Assembly: GCA_029224185.1 (NCBI GenBank) | Contig: CM055198.1 | Span: forward strand, 8,807,124-8,871,123 | Length of the DNA stretch: 64,000 nt | Source: Karalla daura | Taxonomy: Eukaryota > Chordata > Actinopteri > Chaetodontiformes > Leiognathidae | Reading direction: 5' to 3' | Part shown: positions 1 to 50,082 of the stretch, in pieces | How positions within the stretch are numbered: position 1 is the first letter of the stretch | Layout: each line of letters starts with the position of its first letter | Notes under the pieces: generated by a model | The model's input: only the letters and a program-made list of their open reading frames with translations | The model's database searches: none | Told to the model about the DNA's origin: nothing | Program-made: the position numbers and the translations under genes

Positions 1-1759
1 TGGGGACCACTCCCTCACCCCCCCACCTCCCCTTGCTAGATCTGAAATTTCCTCCTGCCATTATCTCGGAGCTCCCCCTCCCCTCTGGCTGCAGCGCGTG
101 GTGGGAGGTGTGATAATGGCCCACAGCCAGGAGGCGAGTCGCTCAGCAGCACTCAGTCCAGCCTCCACCTTAATGTGTGAGGGCAACTGCACCGTCATAA
201 AGTCTTCCTCCGTGTGCAGGTGCTCCATCCATCTTCATTACCCCGCCACATGCCAGAGAGAGGAGTGCACAGATATAAAACAACGCCCCCCCCCCCTTGC
301 AATTTCTGTCAATCTGCCACAGTAAATTTTCTATATGCCGTGCCCGGTATCTTCCAATCAATTGATAATAGCTGCGTGAAGTTTTTCTGTCGGATCAGCA
401 GGTTTGACACTCACGGAGCAGATCTGCTCTGCCGCGTGGAGCGAGTTCCCCTATCTCTGACACAGACAAACCATCCACAGAACAAAGATAAAAGGCCGAG
501 CCATGGCTTTGCGTTTTCCAGCAGCGGCACAGAAATACTTTATTCCACGTCCTGTGGTGTAGATTTCCCAGAAGGTCCCTCTCGATGCCGCGTGCAACCG
601 TGTGCATGCAACCCTTTCCCCGCCTCTGCCGTCTCATCCACATTCTGGGGCGCTCTGGGGATCAGCGTGATAGTGTAAACTCGATCTGGGTTCCAGTGTG
701 AGTGCTGGCATGAATAATTCACAGTGTTCAGGGTGGCGAGTGCTCGTGCAAATGGCAGACACACACACATACACACACACACACACACAGAGCGAGCAGA
801 CTGCTGGGTTGCCCTTGATGTCTCTCTCCGGGTTGTCACAAATAGTTTTGGTGCTGAAGCATCCCTCTCCACCTGCTCAAAACCAACTCCTCGAGCTCAG
901 AGGATAGAAACCAAAATGAATTTGGTGACTGCACAGCGCCATCTGTTGATGGAGAGTGAGACGGAGCTCCAGCACTGCTGCCCTGTTTATTTAAGCTGTT
1001 TTGAGGGTTTTCAGACTTTTCAGCTTTGTCCGACCGTGTGTAGACTGTACCTGCAGCAGTCTCACACTGAGCTTTGACCTCTGTTATTCATTTATGCATG
1101 ACTTGAACTCACGTTGTGCTTGGGTGTTCATGTATTATCTCATCTCCACATGAGAGATAATGTCTTGATGAAAGTGATTCAGTGACTTCAGCTCAACACT
1201 GTTAATGAGTGGAGCTCCCTCATGTGAAGTGGTTCTGCTGTAAATGTCCACTGAAGTTTACAAGCCCAGAGTGAGATGACCCTGTTGACATCAGACCAAA
1301 AACGGCCCCGAGACTTAGGGTGAACACAGAGGGATGACATGAGGATCAGCGAGTAGAATTCAATCGAAAACTATTCTGAAGCACAAATGGTTTCAGCCAA
1401 TGGGGTCGACAAAGACTATTTCCCAAGGTTACAACCTGAAGAGAGAAACATTGCTCATACAGACTTCATTAACCCCACATAGATACTGGTACCCAGGGAG
1501 CCACCCACTTGCATTACATCAATATGGGGATTTTGTCATTTGTTGTTAAACACATGGCAATTTTTAGCAGTATCCCCGGTGGCGATGGACCTATTAAATA
1601 TTGGACTTAGGTGTGAGAGGTTTAAGTCTCGCCAAACAGAAAGACTGAGTTCTTGTTGGAGAGGCGAGAAGTGAGGGAAAACCCTGAAGAGGAAGAAGAG
1701 GGGCGTGTGGGAGGAGGAGGAGGAGGAGGGTGGCAAAATGATTCAAAGTCAGATGTGTG
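1..1759. other. Flank downstream of DSCAM, no gene seen
   Basis: No open frame with recognisable protein on either strand. It holds a (CA)n run at 765-789 and a CTCF-like motif (CAGCGCCATCTGTTG) at 934-948. It may be partly 3' UTR. Confidence 0.5.
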
Positions 1760-2647
1760 CAAACATGACTAAGGACTTTATTAACCAAATCATTTTCCCC
1801 ATAATATCCACAAATAAAAGTGATCTCTTTATATATATTCACATTGTATAATTTCATAGTGTGACAAAAAAATTCTCTTTTTTTTTCTTTTTTGGATTTC
1901 CAGCCATTCCTATTAATTGTCATTTGATCAGTCGCCATGCAGTCGTCAGAAAGGTTGAAAAACGTTACGATTGGTCAGCACTGGCGGTCGTGTCCGGCGT
2001 CGCTCTTGAACTCCTCCGTTGGCTCTTCGTAGCACTAAAAACCCCCTCGCTTACCCAGTCACAGATTTCATCACACTGCAACAATAAAATAAAAATAAAT
2101 TAAGAAAGCAATGTTCTCCTGCAGAGTGCTCCAGAGTCCTCTTCCCCCGTTCACTTCTTCTTTTTTAGATATTTTCTGTTTTTATATAATAATAATAGTA
2201 ATAATAATAATGACTATAATTGTCCTCGATATAAATTCAATAGTATTTTTTTCTCTTTCTCAAATTTTAAATAAATCATTTTGGCAATCCTCATATGTTG
2301 TCACTTTAGAATAAAAGAATACTCGAGTAGAAAATAAAAACTGTGAGAGAAAATTCATCAGAAGAGGAGCGAGGTGAGAGAGAATGAAAAGTGTGAAAGC
2401 AACAGAGAAGAGCGAGAGAGGAAAGAAAAGAGAAAAGAGTGAAAGAAAGAGAGAAAGAAAGAAAGAAAGACAGACTCAAAGAAAAGCATCCACTTCAGAC
2501 GCATGTCGGAAACGGCTCTATATACAACAATTTCTGTTGTGGAAAACTGTCCATCCTGTGCCTGTGGTGTGCCTCTCGTCCCTGCTGCTCCTCCCGAGTG
2601 TCTGCAGTAGTCCTGTGGTCTGTCGCAGTCCGCTGTGTGTCCCAGTG
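1760..2647 (-). other. dscam: Probable DSCAM 3' UTR
   Basis: After the stop codon the sense strand runs into purine- then AT-rich sequence without coding potential. The first clear AATAAA on the minus strand is at 1777-1782 (TTTATT on the + strand). The end is a guess; true DSCAM 3' UTRs may be longer and pass position 1760. Confidence 0.5.
1777..1782 (-). terminator. Candidate poly(A) signal AATAAA
   Basis: AATAAA on the gene strand, about 870 nt past the stop codon. Followed on the sense strand by a modest GT-containing stretch. Another AATAAA is at about 984-989; neither can be proven from sequence. Confidence 0.4.
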
Positions 2648-39841
<37,194 letters not shown>

Positions 39842-42518
39842 CTGGAAGATGGAGACAAGAGCCAGAGGCGGGGGGGGGGGGGGGCATGAGAGGCGCTCGT
39901 TACGTAAAAGTCAAAAGCAACTTCTGCGGTGTGGAGGATTGATTCGCTCCTTCACAAACAAAGAGCGTGGCAACAACAATGTGATTCCTCATCTCTGTAT
40001 GAGAGTTTAGCAAGGGCAAAGTCACTCACGCTGCGCATTTCCTGTGGTATAATGATTCATTTAATGGAAAATGTAACACAAACCCAAACATTTCCAACTT
40101 GCATGAATTGCAGTCCTGAAATCAGATCTACATATCGAGTCTTTGACCCGCAGCGGCTCCTGCCGCTGCAGTCACCTCTGTGGCGCCAGTGTCTGGCGCA
40201 CACAGCCCATCCCTCTCCGGCTGTCACAGCCAGTTCAGCGCCGACTGTAATATTATGTTAATTCTGCAGATCAAACCGGGCTGAGTGGGGTTGTCAACAT
40301 CCATAAGGAAAGAAACCGTCCTCGCTGCCATCACATGAATGCCCGCATTCCCATGGGAGCAGATTGATGTCAAAACTGATCGAAAAAGCAATTTACAGGA
40401 GATTGTCTTCACTGCTCGGTGGTGGGCACGCTCAGACAGAGGCAGGCCGGAGGAGAAGCAGCTCCGCCGCAGCAGCCACAGGTGACGATGACGAGGCGGG
40501 GACATCACAGGGTTAAAGGAAATACATCAACATGCTGCAGCCGCGGCGGCCCTGTTTATTTATCTCTCATTATTGCACGCTGTAAATATTTTCCAGCTTT
40601 AAATTACCTGCAAACTGAGCTAATAAAAGGTGCGAAAAGGGAAGAGAAAAAAAAACCCACTTGTATATGACAATATAGTTTGTAAGCTGACAGGTTTCGT
40701 GAGGGATTATTTCCTGGAGGAGATTTCTATTTCTTCCCGCGTGCGCGTCGTCTGGCTGACAGTAAGCGGGGCGTAACATAATGCGCGCGTTAACACAGGA
40801 ACCGGGCGACTATGAAATAACGATTAGCCGCAAAAAACTTAGACAAAAACAAATTGAGGCTTTGCGTTCGCCATGATGGATCGTCAAGCCGGGGCAATTC
40901 ACGTCTGCGGAAGTTGTTTTTCATCGTGAACAAGAATGAACGGCGGCAAATGGCTCGTTCCCGTACCTGCACGTCTCACCGCTGAGATAGATAGATGCAG
41001 GAAGGAGAGCGGTGGAAATGAGAAACTGAGACAAATGCTCTCGGGCACCTCTGCCATAATTGTGAAAACTTGACTGCTTGGATTAGCAGAAATCATCTGT
41101 GCATATTTGATTTTGATTGCGCCCCGTGTCTGAAGGCAGTCATATCAGCCTTTTATACAAAAGTGGAGTGAACTGAGGACGTGGGGGATCCGGCTAAAGC
41201 AGATTAGCAGAGCGTAATTCGTTTTAAGTTGAACGAGGGGAGCCGTGGGTTTCCTTGTGATATTTTTTCTGTATAACAGAGACTTAATGTTTGCGATGTG
41301 TGCTTTAGATTTAAGATAGAAAAGGGAGGAATCTGTCAAACGCTGATGAATTTCACGTATGTAAATCAGCTTGTTAATGATTTACTGGGGCAGTTTTAAT
41401 ATTTATTGTGCTTTTAGCCGCTGCGGCCTTTCAAATAGAGATTTCAAGTCCCCATGAAAAATGCATGGGCAGGCAGGTGCAGAGGTTCCTCCTTTTCTGT
41501 GTGGGTTAACAAATTAGACGCCACCTCCCCCAGGTCACGTAACATTGTCCCCTGTAGATCAGAGGGAAAACAACGCCATGTCACGTTTTAATTGCGGCGA
41601 GTTGCTCCCGCGCTGCAGAGCCGTGCCGAGCTACGGCGTCGCCAGACACAAGTGTTTGACTAACGGCACAATCCAAACCAATTAACTGAACAAATATCAA
41701 CGGGAAACAGCGGAAATGTCGTCTCTCTTTCAACATTAGATCAAATGTTAGCATCGAGCCCAGTGCACGTTTTAATATTCCACTTGAGACTAATATGTAT
41801 GAAGGAGGCAAAGCGTGCTTAATATGCTTACATTTTATGGGCATTTTCTTGATGTTTATACATGCAGGGGGGAAAAAAAAATCAACCTTGTGGGGTTAAG
41901 CAAAGAAGGGGGGGGGGTACAGAGAGAGAGGCGGGAGGAGGAAAAAAAAAAATCTTGCACAGCTATTGTAAGCGCTGACCTAGATAGAACCGACAACAGA
42001 TTCCACGGATCTGATGTCCTGGAGGGGTTTCACTGGTTTACATACAGGACTGTTAGATGGGCAACCAGCGAGTGGAATCTATAAAGACGAGGGAGGGAAG
42101 GAGGGAGGACGGGAGGGTGCGCCTGTGTGTGTGTGTGTGTGGGTATATGCGTGTGTGCAGATGCCGGCAGCCACGCATGCCCGCCACTTTGCGAGACGGT
42201 CGGTGGGAGGAAATCTTCTCAGAGGTTGAGGAGGCCAGATGAAGGGAGGGGAATCATTACTGTTTATGATCAGCGCCTTTTTGCTTTTTAACCACCATTT
42301 CCTCTGTTGCTCCGCACGGCAAGGGGGAGAGGGCACTTTCCCATCACGTCTCCTCGCTGTTTTCTGCGCCTTTTGCCTTTCAGTCTTACTCTGATATTAT
42401 TCTCATTTGGTGATTTGAACAATTCTCGGTGCCAGTAGACACAGCTTTATCGGAATAAGGCCAGAGCGAAGCAGCAAAAACAAAATGCAGACATCTCCTC
42501 CAAGGCTGTCCAGTCCAG

Positions 42519-42536
42519 ACACACACACGCACACAC

Positions 42537-42579
<43 letters not shown>

Positions 42580-42590
42580 CACACGCACAC
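42519..42590. repeat. (CA)n microsatellite, interrupted
   Basis: CA dinucleotides with CG and TG steps. Confidence 0.93.
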
Positions 42591-43639
42591 TGCCTCCTTC
42601 CCGTCTTTTTTTTTTGTCTCCTCCCTTCAGGCTTCTCCATTTTGATTCCGTACTGGTCCTCTGAAATCTCACTGTGGAATCCATCTTGAGTGAGACAAAA
42701 TGGTATTTCACTCCAGCCGCTGTGAGCTGCTGCAATTTTCTCTTCAAGCACCTCCATGCTCCTGCAATGCCTTTTAAGACGTCAGAGCCCGGTTATTGTG
42801 TTATGACAGAATGAAGTGCAGACAGAGGGGGGACGCTACAGTGGGGAGCGGATTCAGAACCGCAGCCATTGTGTTGAATTGTGTTTTATTGTATTTTCCC
42901 TTCTTATTGTGTCGCTACCCGGCTCCTTTTAATTCCTCCGCTATGTCTTTAACTCGCTCGCTGCATCAGCATTTAGGAGTAATTCCTGTCCACAATGTCG
43001 GGATGTCGAGAAATATGCACCACCAAGCCCTGGGATGTAAGAGCTGCGCGCTGTCGGTGTCGCCCAGTGTCGCCCACAAGCCGCAATAGATTAATTAAGG
43101 TAGTAATTGAGGCCTCAGCGCTCAGATGCATGCAAAACGCGGCCGGACGGAGATTTCAGTGTTCGCGTCGGTGAGACGAGCCCTTCCCTCCATTCATCGG
43201 CAGGCACAGCTACTGTAAAGTGAAAAAGTGCTCCACTCCACCAGACACACTTTATCTAATAATCCCCACTTTGCCAGAGACAGAATCTAATACGAACAGC
43301 GGGCTCTCACTCTCAGCAGGCTAAATAAGCCTCGACGTACACACGAGCTCGCGTGGCTGCGCCCTCGCCGCCGACAGATGCTGCGATTTAAATGAGAGCC
43401 GCGCTGGTCAGATCTCAGCCGACGGCCCGCGACTCAGGCACGAGATTGAATTAGTTGCAAACCGCGGCTGCCTTTTATTCCACTACGCCACGCAAAATCA
43501 AAAGCTTAAGTCAGATCATTCATATGATGTTTTACCAGGTATACGGATTGGTGAGGGGTGAGGCTTAATGCAGTGCTGCTGATGTTCAGCTATCAATAAA
43601 CCTGATATTCTGAGGGCTATTTATCCGTTACTATGCCCA

Positions 43640-43825
43640 TTTAGTTCCTTAACTGTGTCACATGGGTCCACTGGAACACATGCCAGTGCACATACAGGGC
43701 AAAGACAGGTAACCAGTCCGTCACAGGACAGACACACATTTACTCCTACACCTAGGGACAAGTTTAGTGAAACTGGGGACTTTCTTGCTTTGAGGCCACA
43801 GTGCTAACCACTCATCTAGTGAGTC
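43640..43825 (+). repeat. Dispersed teleost repeat copy
   Basis: GGTAACCAGTCCGTCACAGG, CCTACACCTAGGGACAAGTT and CTTGCTTTGAGGCCACAGTG, TAACCACTCATCT: head, middle and tail of the fish repeat with the TTTTTGGACTG block lost. Confidence 0.7.
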
Positions 43826-44718
43826 AGGATAATACATTGAATTCACTCTGTGTGCTCATGTGAATGTCTACAGTCACAGGGAAGCATGACATTATATGTG
43901 GGCCCAGTCTGATTGTAACTGAGCGAAGGTGTTTGGCGTACGGAGTAATCACTCCTATGAAGGTGAGTCAGCCCGCGGTGAGTCAGAGACGTGAGGCGGG
44001 ACCCAGTTCTGGTCGGGTCCGCAGAGACAGACATGATAAACGGCCTTGTGAGTGTTCTGGGTCTGTGTGGTAACTTCTGTGGCCCACTTCAGCTCTCCTG
44101 GGTCACTTCAGACATTAAATTAAAATTAAAAACGGGCATCTGTGTAATCACGCCGCGCCACCTGATCCTTTATTTAAGGAGAACGACTGTAGAAGCAGCA
44201 TCTCCGCAGCTGTCGGAGGGGCGAACGGGAGCTCTCCGAGTAATTTCTGCCGGCTCTGATCCGGAGATACGTGAAACAGGTCGTGGAGGGCCCCGACGCC
44301 TGATCAGGGCTTTAATCTGAGCTGATTGAGGTCAGATCGCAGGACTGAACTCTACGCCGCAGAGCTCCACGCGGCTACACGCAGAGAAACCCAAATGAGC
44401 GCTATCGTTATTCTGGAAGCCAAACCGAAAAATACCGCCTGTTAAAACTGCTACTCCTGCTAGCGTGCATATGCGTAACCCCTCCAATGCACTGCTGAAG
44501 TAAACAGTCCGCACATCCGGCAGTGGACTGCAGGCCTCAGATAGAGCGACTGTACAGAGCGGATCGTTGGATGAATCCAGACACCGTGTCTCTCACTTAG
44601 GTCCATTTAATTAACATGAGGACTGTGGAATCAATATGAGACATGCTAATGGTCAATCACCAGCAACACTCTTTAGATCAGTGTACACAGCCTTTTCTCA
44701 AGCCACCGTACAGTAACA

Positions 44719-44751
44719 GCGCTTTCGCCTACTGGATGTAGGCGGAAGCGC
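44719..44751. repeat. Inverted repeat, 14-bp stem, 5-base loop
   Basis: GCGCTTTCGCCTAC (44719-44732), loop TGGAT, GTAGGCGGAAGCGC (44738-44751). One T/G position in 14 pairs. GC-rich, unlike its surroundings. Confidence 0.9.
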
Positions 44752-44830
44752 CAGGTAACTCATAATGGTGAAATCTAGGCAGATAAACTGGGAAATACGC
44801 GAGTGTCTTGTCAAGGTTTAAACAGCTGGT

Positions 44831-44865
44831 GGACATGTAGATACATGCGGTCCGTCTACATGTCC
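44831..44865. repeat. Inverted repeat, 11-bp perfect stem
   Basis: GGACATGTAGA (44831-44841) and TCTACATGTCC (44855-44865) around a 13-base loop, about 80 bp from the previous hairpin. Confidence 0.9.
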
Positions 44866-46680
44866 TCAACATAGCTTGTATTGTCTGTGTGTTGATGCCA
44901 GACCTCATGGATTTCCAGCACTGCGGTTAAGTAGGCGGTTTATCTTGTCTAGAACTTCAAGGTGCTGCTGATAACTTTGTGGGAAAAACAATGAAAATGG
45001 ATTTTGCATAAAATTCTAAGTGGTGGGAAAGTAATCATGAAAAAATAGAGCGCAGTGGTTTTGTCTTGAGGCAGGAAATCCGAAGCAAAAAAGAAATCAA
45101 TTCTACATCATATAGCTTATGGGTTAGCAATTAAAGTATAAAGTTCCTTTTACAGTTCCATCATTTGGTCTATCAATGCTGTATCTTTCTGTAAACCTGC
45201 TTAAACATCACAAAAAAAGAAAGAAACATAGAAGGTGGGAAGGAAAGAAAAGCAACTACAGAAATGTTGTGAGAAAATTCAGAACATTATAGTTCAGATG
45301 GTGACTGGGCCATAAAAGCACAGCTTACTTTGCAAATACTTCACACCATTAAAACCAGGTCAAATGAAGACGCCTTCGGCACCTGTAAAAGTCACCTATA
45401 ATAAATCTCTTTCTCTTAAAGCACCTGCTGTGTGAATAGATTTTAGGAATACAAGAAAATGACAGAGCCGCCATTGAAGCCCCCGTGAAGAAGGCATCTT
45501 TAGTTCGGGGAAAAGATTTGGCATCAGAGCTGGAATGCTAAGAGAGTCTCTGTCTCTTATTCAGCCTCAAAAACCTCTGTGTTCCTGTTTGGCTCATTCC
45601 ACTTCCTCTCCTGCTCCTTCTCTCTCTCCACTGGCTGCGCTCTCTCTCCCTCTCTCGCTCTCTCGCTCTCTCTCTCTCTCTTTTCTCCCCCTCTCTGTCT
45701 CTCCCTCTGTGCCCTGAATGCTAAAACAGTGGTTGGCTGTGTCAGAGCACTGCAATGAAATCCTGCAGTCTCAAATGCCCACATCGAGTAAACATCTTCC
45801 TACACCTGGACCTTAACCCCGAGGCTTATTTCACCTCGGTTACACATTAAGTTGCCTGATATGAAGTCATCTCGAATAAGTGAAATTATATGATATCGTG
45901 TAATTGATTTATTCATGAGCGAGAGGAAAAAAACATTGAAATGATCAATATAGAAAGAGTTAGACAATAACTTTCAGAACAAAAAAGGATAAAATTCGAA
46001 AAACAAATAAATGAAATTGCAAGTTATGCTCACGCTTTTATTTTCTAAGGATGTGTAATTGCTACAATTTGCTACAACATTTCTAAATTCAATTATCTAA
46101 TGAGCACGAGTCACTGGAGCATCAAACGTGTCTAATGTGTTTAAGTGTAATAACATGCTCTGTTATTTCTTTGCACCAGTCTGTAGGAGTTACAGCGACA
46201 CAACACAACACTCCTCTAATGCCCTCAGATCTCTCCTGGATCTGCTGGAAACCAGAATGGGCTCTTGCTTTGTTCTCTTTGCGAGGAACAGGACGCCGGC
46301 AGACGGAGTGAAATGCAGTGACTGTTGGCGTTACACGGCCATCGTGTTAAATTAAAAATGGGTTTTCATTTGTCATAAATAATAAGTGCGGTGTAATCCA
46401 TGCAAAAAATGTCCAACTGCCATGAGATGAACGATTCATATTTAATAAACAACCGAACGAGTGAAGATGTCATTTCAATAAAACATGTGACCTCGCCCCA
46501 ACCCCCCCACCCCCCCCACCCCCCTCTGAAGAGTGTTCATTCGCTCCTGGTTGCTGCCCAGATTGCTACTAGGTTGTGAGATATCGGGATTTACAGTACA
46601 CAAAAACACAGAGACAGTAATCCTGAGCCGAAAGACATTTACAATCTTAAACTCAACATAAGACAGAACATCAAAATTCA

Positions 46681-46865
46681 TCCATCCTTTATCCTACCCA
46701 ACACACATAGGATGAAGGCAGGGAATACACCCTGGCTGACACACCATCACAGGACACACAGACACACCATGGACTCTGTCTCTCACACCTACAGACTCAT
46801 TTAGAGTCTCCAGTCGAGCCACACATGCACATTCATGGACTGTGGGAGGAAACCGGACCTTAGGA
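46681..46865 (+). repeat. Dispersed teleost repeat copy
   Basis: ATCCATCCTTTATCCTACCC, GAAGGCAGGGAATACACCCT, ACCATCACAGGACACACAGA, TTTAGAGTCTCCAGT and TTCATGGACTGTGGGAGGAA ACC: the best preserved head and middle of the family in the window. Confidence 0.8.
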
Positions 46866-47388
46866 AGCAGAGGTTTAAATTAACGGTCCGCATGCATTTT
46901 CACACATCCCAGACCGGTGAAAGCACAACGAGGCCCCGACTCGCAGACGAGAGCGAAAGCCCGCAATGCGTGCTGTCAATAACAACACGCAGCGGTGGAG
47001 CCCACAGCCGGGGGCGACAGAGGTTCCTCTGCCGTCGGAGACAGAGAGAAGAGTGAAGGGAAGCTGACGGAGGTAAAGGAGAAGGTGAACCTGAGCGAAG
47101 AGAGGGAAGAGCACCCTCGCGCTAGAGCGTGTGCAGAGAGGATTAATTTTACATTAATGTATAGCAGCTGAGCTTGGCTGCAGGCACACACACACACACA
47201 CACATGCGCACGCATACACACATCACAAAAACTGCTGAAAAGGAGAGTCAGGTCTCCAAGGTTAAAGAGTCTGGGGGTTGTTGATGTCTTTGATGAGGTT
47301 AGCAATCCAGTAATCTCTGCTGCTGCCGGGGGCCATTAAACAGCATGTTGCTAAGCAGGGAAGAATGTGAGGACAGCGGCACCGGTGC

Positions 47389-47426
47389 AACAACAACTAC
47401 TACAACAACAACAACAACAACAACAC
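47389..47426. repeat. (AAC)n trinucleotide repeat
   Basis: CAACAACTACTACAACAACA and on, about ten AAC units. Confidence 0.9.
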
Positions 47427-48649
47427 AGGTTTAGAGCGATTTTAAAAGCGATTTTTCAAGCAGCGGGGCTGATGCAATGTCGTCTGGAGACGACTACCAC
47501 CGGGCCAAAACAGGTTACTGGTAAGACCTGTTTAATGGTGTAATATGCCGCATGTCCCCGGCCAGAAAAAAACAAAAAACAAAACAACAAAAAGTAATAT
47601 ATAGACTCCTTCAAAAGCAGCGCCTCTCATTCATCTCTTATAACTCAGTTGGGGGGGTGGGTTTATCTGCAGAGACCTGGTACTCTCTCTGACTCTCTAT
47701 TTTCTCTGTGCTCGGGGCTCTTTGGTAGGTGGTGGCCGTCAACATCCAAGAAGAGGCTGTAAAAATATTTAATGGTACTGAAGTTTAATCCGTGGTTGAA
47801 TGAGTGACCGGCTAGAAAAGAACAAGGACATTAGACAGAGACGCACGGAACAAAATCAGGCCAAGCCTGCTCCATCCTCCTCCACCTCTGCTGCTTCTTC
47901 AATGCTACAGATCCTCTTCACAAATTTCTCCTCAGACATTACCACGTCCACTTTTATCGGCATATTTATGTGGGAATGAAGGTCTTCACAGATGATGAAA
48001 GAGTCTGAAAGCGTAGATGCTCTTTAATTTAGATAATTTTAATAAGCAAGATAATAAACGCAGGACAAAAGACACTGAATGCTCATGAAGGACCAGCTTT
48101 GATGTACCTCACTGTTTTCAGTATTTAGAAAGCATTTAGCATTTTATTATCTGAGGGTGTGTAGCACATTGTGACCATGGCCTGATGAAACAGACACAGA
48201 CTTCTGTGTTCCCAGTAAGCTGGTCAACTGTACTGAGAGATGAGAGAGCTCCAAAGGGAGTTCACGCAAGTTTATCTGTACATCAGCTGACAGGACAAGT
48301 CTCCAGGAGGAAGAAGAAAAGAAAAGAAAAAAAAACAAAAAAACAACCTACACCAACCTGCATCCTCCCACCTTGATGCTTGTCTCCTTTGTTTCCTCAG
48401 CCGAAGGCTGGCGAAATAATCGAATCATTTACTTAGCCCACATTACAGGCTACTGTAATTTAAAAACAAAACAAAACAAATAATGCCTCACTAACCCATA
48501 GCAGGAGGAACTGTTGTCAGCTGTGGCTGACTCTATGTCTGGAGAATAATACTCACAGATGGATAGTAAAATGAGTAATTAAATCTGGCCCTCGATTTCA
48601 ACCATTCTGGAGAGAGGATGTTGGCTTTGGCCTCATCGCTTCTGTGTAT

Positions 48650-48673
48650 GTGTGAGTGTGCATGTGTGTGTGT

Positions 48674-48734
<61 letters not shown>

Positions 48735-48762
48735 TGTGAGTGTGTGTGTGTGTGTGTGTGCA
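48650..48762. repeat. (TG)n microsatellite, about 110 bp
   Basis: TG dinucleotides with a few TC, AC and GA interruptions; the longest TG run in the window. Confidence 0.95.
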
Positions 48763-48881
48763 ACATGTGTAGCAGTCTGCCATCATAACCTAATTATTGC
48801 AGCAGCTTAACAACAGCAATTAGCACATTTCCATCAGACGACACTAATTTGTGAATTCCATTCCAGCGCCATTCAGGACCA

Positions 48882-48906
48882 ACAGAGAGAGAGAGAGGGA
48901 GAGAGG

Positions 48907-48966
<60 letters not shown>
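48882..48966. repeat. (GA)n microsatellite, about 85 bp
   Basis: GA dinucleotides with GGGA and ACAG interruptions at the left. Confidence 0.95.
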
Positions 48967-48970
<4 letters not shown>

Positions 48971-49659
48971 ATTCACTGTTGAGCTACTGGCAATGCTAAA
49001 TCCATATCTATAGAGCTGTGAAAATTGCTTATGGTAATTGCAGTTATTGTAAAACTAGGCTGAAGCTTTAATGAAATTTCAAATTTTAATCATTTGTTTT
49101 TTTTGTGCATGTGCGTGTGTGTGTGTGTCGTCCACATTTACAGACTTCTCCCTCAAGGGACCCCATGTTTCCTCATCTGACTTCCCAATAAAGCGCCTCT
49201 CCCTGCCGTATAAATGAAATTGTTCTATCAAACAATGATTTCCTCTCACTCTGGGGGAAAGGAGGGCAATATTTATACCCTCGGTGTATAGCTTTCTACT
49301 ATTACATATTCTGATTGTACATCTGAGGGAACTTTACACTGATTGAGATTATTTATCAAACAATAATGAAAGAAGCCATGATTGGTCTGTGTGTGTCCTT
49401 TAATTTTCAGAACGACTTCAAACTTGCTGCATGTCAAGCCCCTCGAGATTTATTGAAAATACCATGTAACATTGCTATGCACCCAGTTTCAGAAATATAT
49501 GCAGTGTACTATATTGAGAGTGGGGCCTTGTGGACTGGAGATGATTGGAGACCTTTTGTAATTTCTGCAAACTCTTGTACCTGTAGTTATGGAGCAACAC
49601 TGTAGTTACTTTGTAGACTTCCATATGCATGCAAAACTTAGATCTGAGGGCAATTAGTC

Positions 49660-49785
49660 CCCAATCGACTTTAATGCATGTTTTTGGACTGTGCAGGAAG
49701 TGTGGCAACTCAGGAAAAACCCAAGTAGAAACCTCCCTACTGTGAGGCAACAGAATTATCCAACAATCCACTGTCTCCTGTGTTG
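49660..49785 (+). repeat. Dispersed teleost repeat, tail half
   Basis: AATGCATGTTTTTGGACTGT, then CTACTGTGAGGCAACAGAAT and a decayed CCACTG end. Confidence 0.72.
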
Positions 49786-50046
49786 AAGTCATGCTATTCT
49801 TCTATTCTATTGTCCAGAGTCTTTCTGCTTAACTCTCTGCCTGCTGAAGTTTAGAAAAATAAAAATAACAAGCAGCGACGTGACAAAGACAAAGACGATT
49901 TTTGAGGTGATTCAGCACAAAAACAAGTTAAAGGTGGACAACTCCAGCAGTCTTTGTGCATACATCTGCCTCAGAATAACACTCTCGCTCCCTCCTTCCT
50001 CAGCCCCCTCATTTTCCCATCTCCCTGCCTTCCTCTACCCTGAGAG

Positions 50047-50082
<36 letters not shown>
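50047..50082. repeat. Poly(C) tract, 36 bp
   Basis: Uninterrupted C on the + strand; G36 in the transcript. Confidence 0.93.
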
